From: Pseudomonadota bacterium
Lineage (GTDB): Bacteria; Pseudomonadota; Gammaproteobacteria; Pseudomonadales; Azotimanducaceae
Direction of reading: 5' to 3'
Assembly: GCA_009936895.1 (NCBI GenBank)
Contig: JAACDS010000097.1
Span: 1 to 8,100 of the forward strand
Length of the DNA stretch: 8,100 nt
The notes beneath the pieces are model-generated. The model saw only the letters and a list, made by a program, of their open reading frames with translations, searched no databases and was not told the origin of the DNA. Positions 4,773 through 8,100 of this stretch are shown here, piece after piece (position 1 is the first letter of the stretch; every line of letters begins with the position of its first letter). The position numbers and the translations under genes are program-made.

Positions 4773-7700
4773 ATGAACAATATCAGTTCACTGAGCTCGT
4801 CGGCACTACTCGCTCAGTCGACACTTAATAAATCGACCGATCATGTTGCGATCAGTACGGAAAAACTCAGTACCGGCTTAGACATCTCAAAAGCCAAGGA
4901 TGATCCCGCGGCGTTTTACGCCTCGCTGACCTTGGGCGCGCGTATCGCGTGGGAAAGTCAAGCGACCAAGAATATTTCCGATTCTTCTGCGATTCTGAAT
5001 GCCGCCGATGGCGCTATTGAGCAAGTAAAAGACATGCTGCAGCGCATTCGAGTGCTGTCTATGCAGGCAGCGAATTCAACCGCCGAGTTAGACAGGGGCT
5101 CTATTCAAGCCGAGGTGAATCAACTCACCGCGGAGATAGATCGCCTCACTCAGAGCTCGCTATATAACGGCCACAAGCTGCTGCAAGGTGAGCAGGATTA
5201 TAGACAGTTCCATGTTGGCGGAGATGCTCGTGATGTCATCTCGCATCGTTTCTCGGGTTTTCGTAGCGATGAAATTGGCGCGTTCACCTATCTGAGTCGC
5301 GGTGAAGCCGCCTTCGGTCCTGCTACCAGTCAAGCAGACGTAGTGCGTACAACGACAAACAGCGAAATCAAGCTGACGGGTAATGATGGCGATATGGTGA
5401 CGTTGCGTTGGAAGGCAGATGTCAGTGCCGAAACGATCGCCAAGAAGATCAACGATGAAACATCAACTACCGGGGTTGCCGCGAAGGCGGAAACACGAGC
5501 GCGGCTGTATTCGGATGGCAGCGGGCCTCAAATATACAGCCTCACAATCAATGGCGCTGAAACGGGCAATTTTTCCATAGGCCCCACCGAAGTCGGTGAG
5601 GCGGTTGACGCGATCAATAAAATCTCTGGTCAAACGGGTGTGCAGGCGAAAACGATTGGCGGGGAGATTTTGCTAGAGGATCGTTCCGGTAGAGACATTT
5701 TGATTGAGAACGGTCGACGCGAGGCAGGCTACGACACGTTGCGTGTGCAAAAACTGACGGAAGACTCGCAAGTGTCCTCGCGGGTCGGTGCCGTCGTTAA
5801 CCTTGGCCTCTCGGGTGGCTCAGACACTGCTTTGATCAGTGGTACGGTTGAACTGGTCTCCAGCGAAGTGTTCTCGGTATACAACCAGTCTGCAGTGGGC
5901 CATTTTTCAGACAACCAGCTCCGACCGATTACGGAAGATTCCGAAGTGAATGTTCGGCGCGATGCGCTATCGCTCGTCAATGGCAAACTGTATCGGGGCA
6001 ATGGTGAAACTGCCGATGTTGTGGCGGTGATGGACAGGGACTCGTCGGATTTAGATGCGGGTTCCTTGGATCTGAAACTCGCCTTTGAAATAGATTCAGC
6101 GTTGCAAGATAACGCCGGATCAGATGCTTTTGGTAGCTGGAATAAAATCGCGCAACGGGTTGTTCTAGACGGCGCGTCGAGAATCGGAAACCATGTTGCG
6201 CCGAAGGATTTGCAGTTGCCAGCCTTCGCCAATGGCACGCTAGCCGCAACCGCAGATGGCGCTTATTCGGAAGGAAGCCTGCAGTTTTCTTTTCAAGAGG
6301 TGGCTGATGCCAACGTCGCAGGCGGAAGTTCGCTAGAGCTGAGAAGCGGGCCTGTGAGTATGCCCAATGTGGGCATAGTGCATGGTCCGGCGTTGCAGAG
6401 TGCTGAGAGTTATCCACTCGAAGCCGGAGATGTGTTGTCTTTCGACTGGCGTGGCATGGCCGGCACAGGCGATTACGACGTAATGGCTTACATCATTGAT
6501 GAATCGACAGGGCACTCGGAAGTACTGCTCAACGAAACGGGTCAAGGTACCGCTTCCAGCGGTTGGGGCACGGTGAGTAAAACAATTGAAACGAATGGCG
6601 ACTATCGGGTGGTTTTTGTGAGTGGGGTCAGAAGCGACAAAGAAGTCACCTTTGAAAACGGCACATTTGAAGACGGAAGCGCTGGCGATACGACCATTCC
6701 TGGGTGGCAAACGTTTACGCAACAATTGCGTCTGGGCGGCGTTGATAGCGTGGCCGGCCAGCCAACGCCTAATGACACACAGTTTCCGGCATCTGTAGCG
6801 GGAGTTGCTCCTCATGACGGCGCAGCTCCCTCAGGAGCAAATTACGCGGCTAAATTAGCGAATAACAGTTCAGATGGGTCGGGCCTTTCTGTTCAGCTTC
6901 AGTCCACCGGGGTAACAGTGCCCAGCTTTGGCATTCTGCATGGCCCATATTTGGTGAGTAATGACGCTATCTCGTTAAAGCCTGGTGATGAGGTGAGCTT
7001 CGATTGGCAAGCCACCGGAGGCTCTGATGCTTACGACGTGATTGGCTATCTCGTCGATGAAAATACGGGCGAGATTCAAGAGCTTATCAACCAGACTGGC
7101 GAATCTGCCAGCGCCAGTACGAATTGGGCAACCGTGACGCAAACAGTAAACGTAGAGGGGAGCTATAAATTTGTTTTTGTTGCCGGCACCTGGGATGCCA
7201 GTGGTGGTAGAGCTGCCGGAGCGAATCTGTACATAGACAATGTCGTTGTCGATACCAGCGAGCAAATTGTGCAAGCTGATGCGGCGCTACGCGTCGATGA
7301 AATCGTTGTCACGAAGAAAGACCAGAACCTTGATAAGGATGAGCTGACTAAATTGTTTGATCGCCTTTACGGTTTTGAAGAGGACTCCGGTCGCTCATAT
7401 GGCGTGCAATTCGTTGGTAATCGAATTGAGATTGACTCGAACCCTATTGTCTCGGAGCTTGAAAGTGTCAGTTCAATTGACGTCCGATCGGCGGCAGGAG
7501 CAAATTCCGCGCTGACGATCTTAGATCAAGCGCTAGCTTACTCGGCGGACTCGCAAGCGGGTCTCAGCGCTGTTTCGCGTGCAGTGGACTATCGAATGGA
7601 GCGGTTGTTGGACAGTTCGCTTCAGATGGAGGGCGCGAAGAGTCGCATTATTGATGCAGACTACGCTTTGGAGAGTGCATTGCTCTCAAAACAGCAAATG

Positions 7701-7778
7701 CTTCAGCAAATGGCAAGTTTTGTTTTAACCAACACAAATGAGTTGCTGAGATCTACGCTGAATCTTCTGCGCCAGTAA
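4773..7778 (+). CDS. Giant flagellin, 1001 aa, with tandem modules in the variable region
   Basis: This is the filament subunit, exported by the flagellar type III system and polymerised outside the cell. Residues 1 to about 165 are a standard flagellin N-terminus: LSTGLDISKAKDDPAAFYAS, then QRIRVLSMQAAN, and a strand beginning FHVGGDARD. Residues about 905-1001 are the matching C-terminus, with IDVRSAAGAN, SRIIDADYALESALLSKQQ and the terminal LRSTLNLLRQ. Both ends needed for assembly are intact. The middle holds two flagellin-IN-like segments (about 193-248 and 256-314, with VDAINKISGQTGVQA), a divergent part (315-437), and two tandem jelly-roll-like modules (438-626 and 627-826). Typical flagellins have 280-500 residues; thousand-residue ones are known in some marine gammaproteobacteria. 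No Cys is present, as is usual for flagellins. The start is ATG at 4773 with only GGGG seven nt upstream. Confidence 0.93.
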   Translation: MNNISSLSSSALLAQSTLNKSTDHVAISTEKLSTGLDISKAKDDPAAFYASLTLGARIAWESQATKNISDSSAILNAADGAIEQVKDMLQRIRVLSMQAANSTAELDRGSIQAEVNQLTAEIDRLTQSSLYNGHKLLQGEQDYRQFHVGGDARDVISHRFSGFRSDEIGAFTYLSRGEAAFGPATSQADVVRTTTNSEIKLTGNDGDMVTLRWKADVSAETIAKKINDETSTTGVAAKAETRARLYSDGSGPQIYSLTINGAETGNFSIGPTEVGEAVDAINKISGQTGVQAKTIGGEILLEDRSGRDILIENGRREAGYDTLRVQKLTEDSQVSSRVGAVVNLGLSGGSDTALISGTVELVSSEVFSVYNQSAVGHFSDNQLRPITEDSEVNVRRDALSLVNGKLYRGNGETADVVAVMDRDSSDLDAGSLDLKLAFEIDSALQDNAGSDAFGSWNKIAQRVVLDGASRIGNHVAPKDLQLPAFANGTLAATADGAYSEGSLQFSFQEVADANVAGGSSLELRSGPVSMPNVGIVHGPALQSAESYPLEAGDVLSFDWRGMAGTGDYDVMAYIIDESTGHSEVLLNETGQGTASSGWGTVSKTIETNGDYRVVFVSGVRSDKEVTFENGTFEDGSAGDTTIPGWQTFTQQLRLGGVDSVAGQPTPNDTQFPASVAGVAPHDGAAPSGANYAAKLANNSSDGSGLSVQLQSTGVTVPSFGILHGPYLVSNDAISLKPGDEVSFDWQATGGSDAYDVIGYLVDENTGEIQELINQTGESASASTNWATVTQTVNVEGSYKFVFVAGTWDASGGRAAGANLYIDNVVVDTSEQIVQADAALRVDEIVVTKKDQNLDKDELTKLFDRLYGFEEDSGRSYGVQFVGNRIEIDSNPIVSELESVSSIDVRSAAGANSALTILDQALAYSADSQAGLSAVSRAVDYRMERLLDSSLQMEGAKSRIIDADYALESALLSKQQMLQQMASFVLTNTNELLRSTLNLLRQ
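6084..7250 (+). repeat. Tandem duplication of a ~190-residue module inside the flagellin
   Basis: Copy A is residues 438-626 (6084-6650) and copy B residues 627-826 (6651-7250), a period of 189 codons. Aligned landmarks include FE at each start; W with QRVVLDGASRI against QQLRLGGVDSV; GIVHGPAL against GILHGPYL; DVLSFDW against DEVSFDW; YDVMAYIIDESTG against YDVIGYLVDENTG; and YRVVFVSG against YKFVFVAG. The copies are clearly related but diverged in DNA, so the duplication is old. Copy B ends with GANLYIDNV, a closing strand typical of carbohydrate-binding jelly rolls; copy A lacks that strand. The fold assignment is from pattern only. Confidence 0.8.
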
Positions 7779-7953
7779 GCGCGCGCGGAAAATGTTAAAT
7801 ATCTGATAGGACAGGCCCTTGGCCGTCTTACCCGTTGGGACTCGATTCTGACTGGCAGCCTTGAGAGGTATGTGATGATGGCTGATGCGGGCGGTTGAGC
7901 CTAAATCTGGCGCTCCCTGTTTATGATCGACATCAATCAACGCCTTTCATCGG
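7779..7953. other. Short intergenic stretch after the flagellin gene
   Basis: No gene-like frame is visible. Small self-complementary spots occur, such as GGCC-CTT-GGCC near 7815-7827 and a CAGCC/GGCTG pair, but none is followed by a T run, so the flagellin terminator is not identified. A plus-strand ATG at 7923 opens a frame to the window edge but has no ribosome binding site. Confidence 0.4.
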
Positions 7954-8100
7954 TTAACGTTGCACTCGACGACGCATATGTCCTAACAATTCGTTTCGCG
8001 ACAATTGCCCCGTCGCGATCCGATTTTTCACAATCTCATCTAGGCTCGGCTTCACCTGAGACCGAATGGCAGGCTCTCGCCCCGCTGAGTGTTTTGACGC
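7954..8100 (-). CDS. Possible C-terminal end (48 aa) of an unidentified minus-strand gene
   Basis: This minus frame is open from the window edge to TAA at 7954-7956. The last residues read as a charged, helical C-terminus: SLDEIVKNRIATGQLSRNEL followed by LGHMRRRVQR. Composition (many K, R, E, Q, L) is more protein-like than the two other minus frames, which stop early. It would converge on the flagellin gene. No family is recognised. The competing plus frame from ATG at 7923 is also open here, so the call stays tentative. Confidence 0.35.
   Translation of the reverse strand, partial: ASKHSAGREPAIRSQVKPSLDEIVKNRIATGQLSRNELLGHMRRRVQR

Noticed and set aside
5729..6815. Large minus-strand open frames inside the flagellin gene
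   Set aside because: They are shadows of the flagellin frame, rich in Ser and Arg, without start signals.
7923..8100. Plus-strand gene starting at ATG 7923 and running off the window
   Set aside because: There is no ribosome binding site, and no family features are seen in the 59 residues; the opposite frame looks somewhat more protein-like. Not excluded.

Overview
The window looks like chromosome of a flagellated Gram-negative bacterium, most likely a gammaproteobacterium. The evidence is a flagellin gene with a textbook -24/-12 (sigma-54) promoter, mid-range base composition, clear Shine-Dalgarno sites, and a TauD-like dioxygenase plus short-chain dehydrogenase under a TetR-family regulator. 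Genus cannot be called from this window. No rRNA, tRNA, CRISPR array, insertion sequence or phage gene was seen.

Layout. (1) Positions 1-822, minus strand: the first 274 codons of an M81/MlrC-family metallopeptidase-like protein; its 3' end lies left of the window. (2) Positions 823-1577: no large intact gene. It holds a C-terminal remnant of a pyridoxamine-phosphate-oxidase-like split-barrel protein (887-1090), a 31-residue hydrophobic ORF with an excellent ribosome binding site and a long A/G-rich leader (1108-1203), and a non-coding stretch with two inverted repeats. (3) Positions 1578-3646, minus strand: a two-gene unit of an SDR oxidoreductase followed by a TauD/TfdA-type Fe(II)/2-oxoglutarate dioxygenase. 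(4) Positions 3683-3712: an 11-bp-armed palindrome in the divergent control region, a likely TetR-type operator. (5) Positions 3756-4346, plus strand: a TetR/AcrR regulator starting at GTG. (6) Positions 4347-4772: a probable decayed minus-strand gene end, then a sigma-54 promoter and an 8-bp palindrome over the predicted start site. (7) Positions 4773-7778, plus strand: a 1001-residue flagellin. (8) Positions 7779-8100: mostly non-coding, with a possible C-terminal end of a minus-strand gene entering from the right.

How it fits together. The TetR protein probably represses the SDR-dioxygenase pair and itself from the shared palindrome. The pair would carry out two oxidative steps on an unidentified small molecule; the M81 protein on the same strand may or may not belong to that pathway. 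The flagellin is a separate unit under the sigma-54 flagellar hierarchy. It is two to three times the usual length because its surface-exposed middle carries flagellin-IN-like segments and two tandem copies of a roughly 190-residue module that resembles carbohydrate-binding jelly-roll folds. This is the most unusual object in the window.
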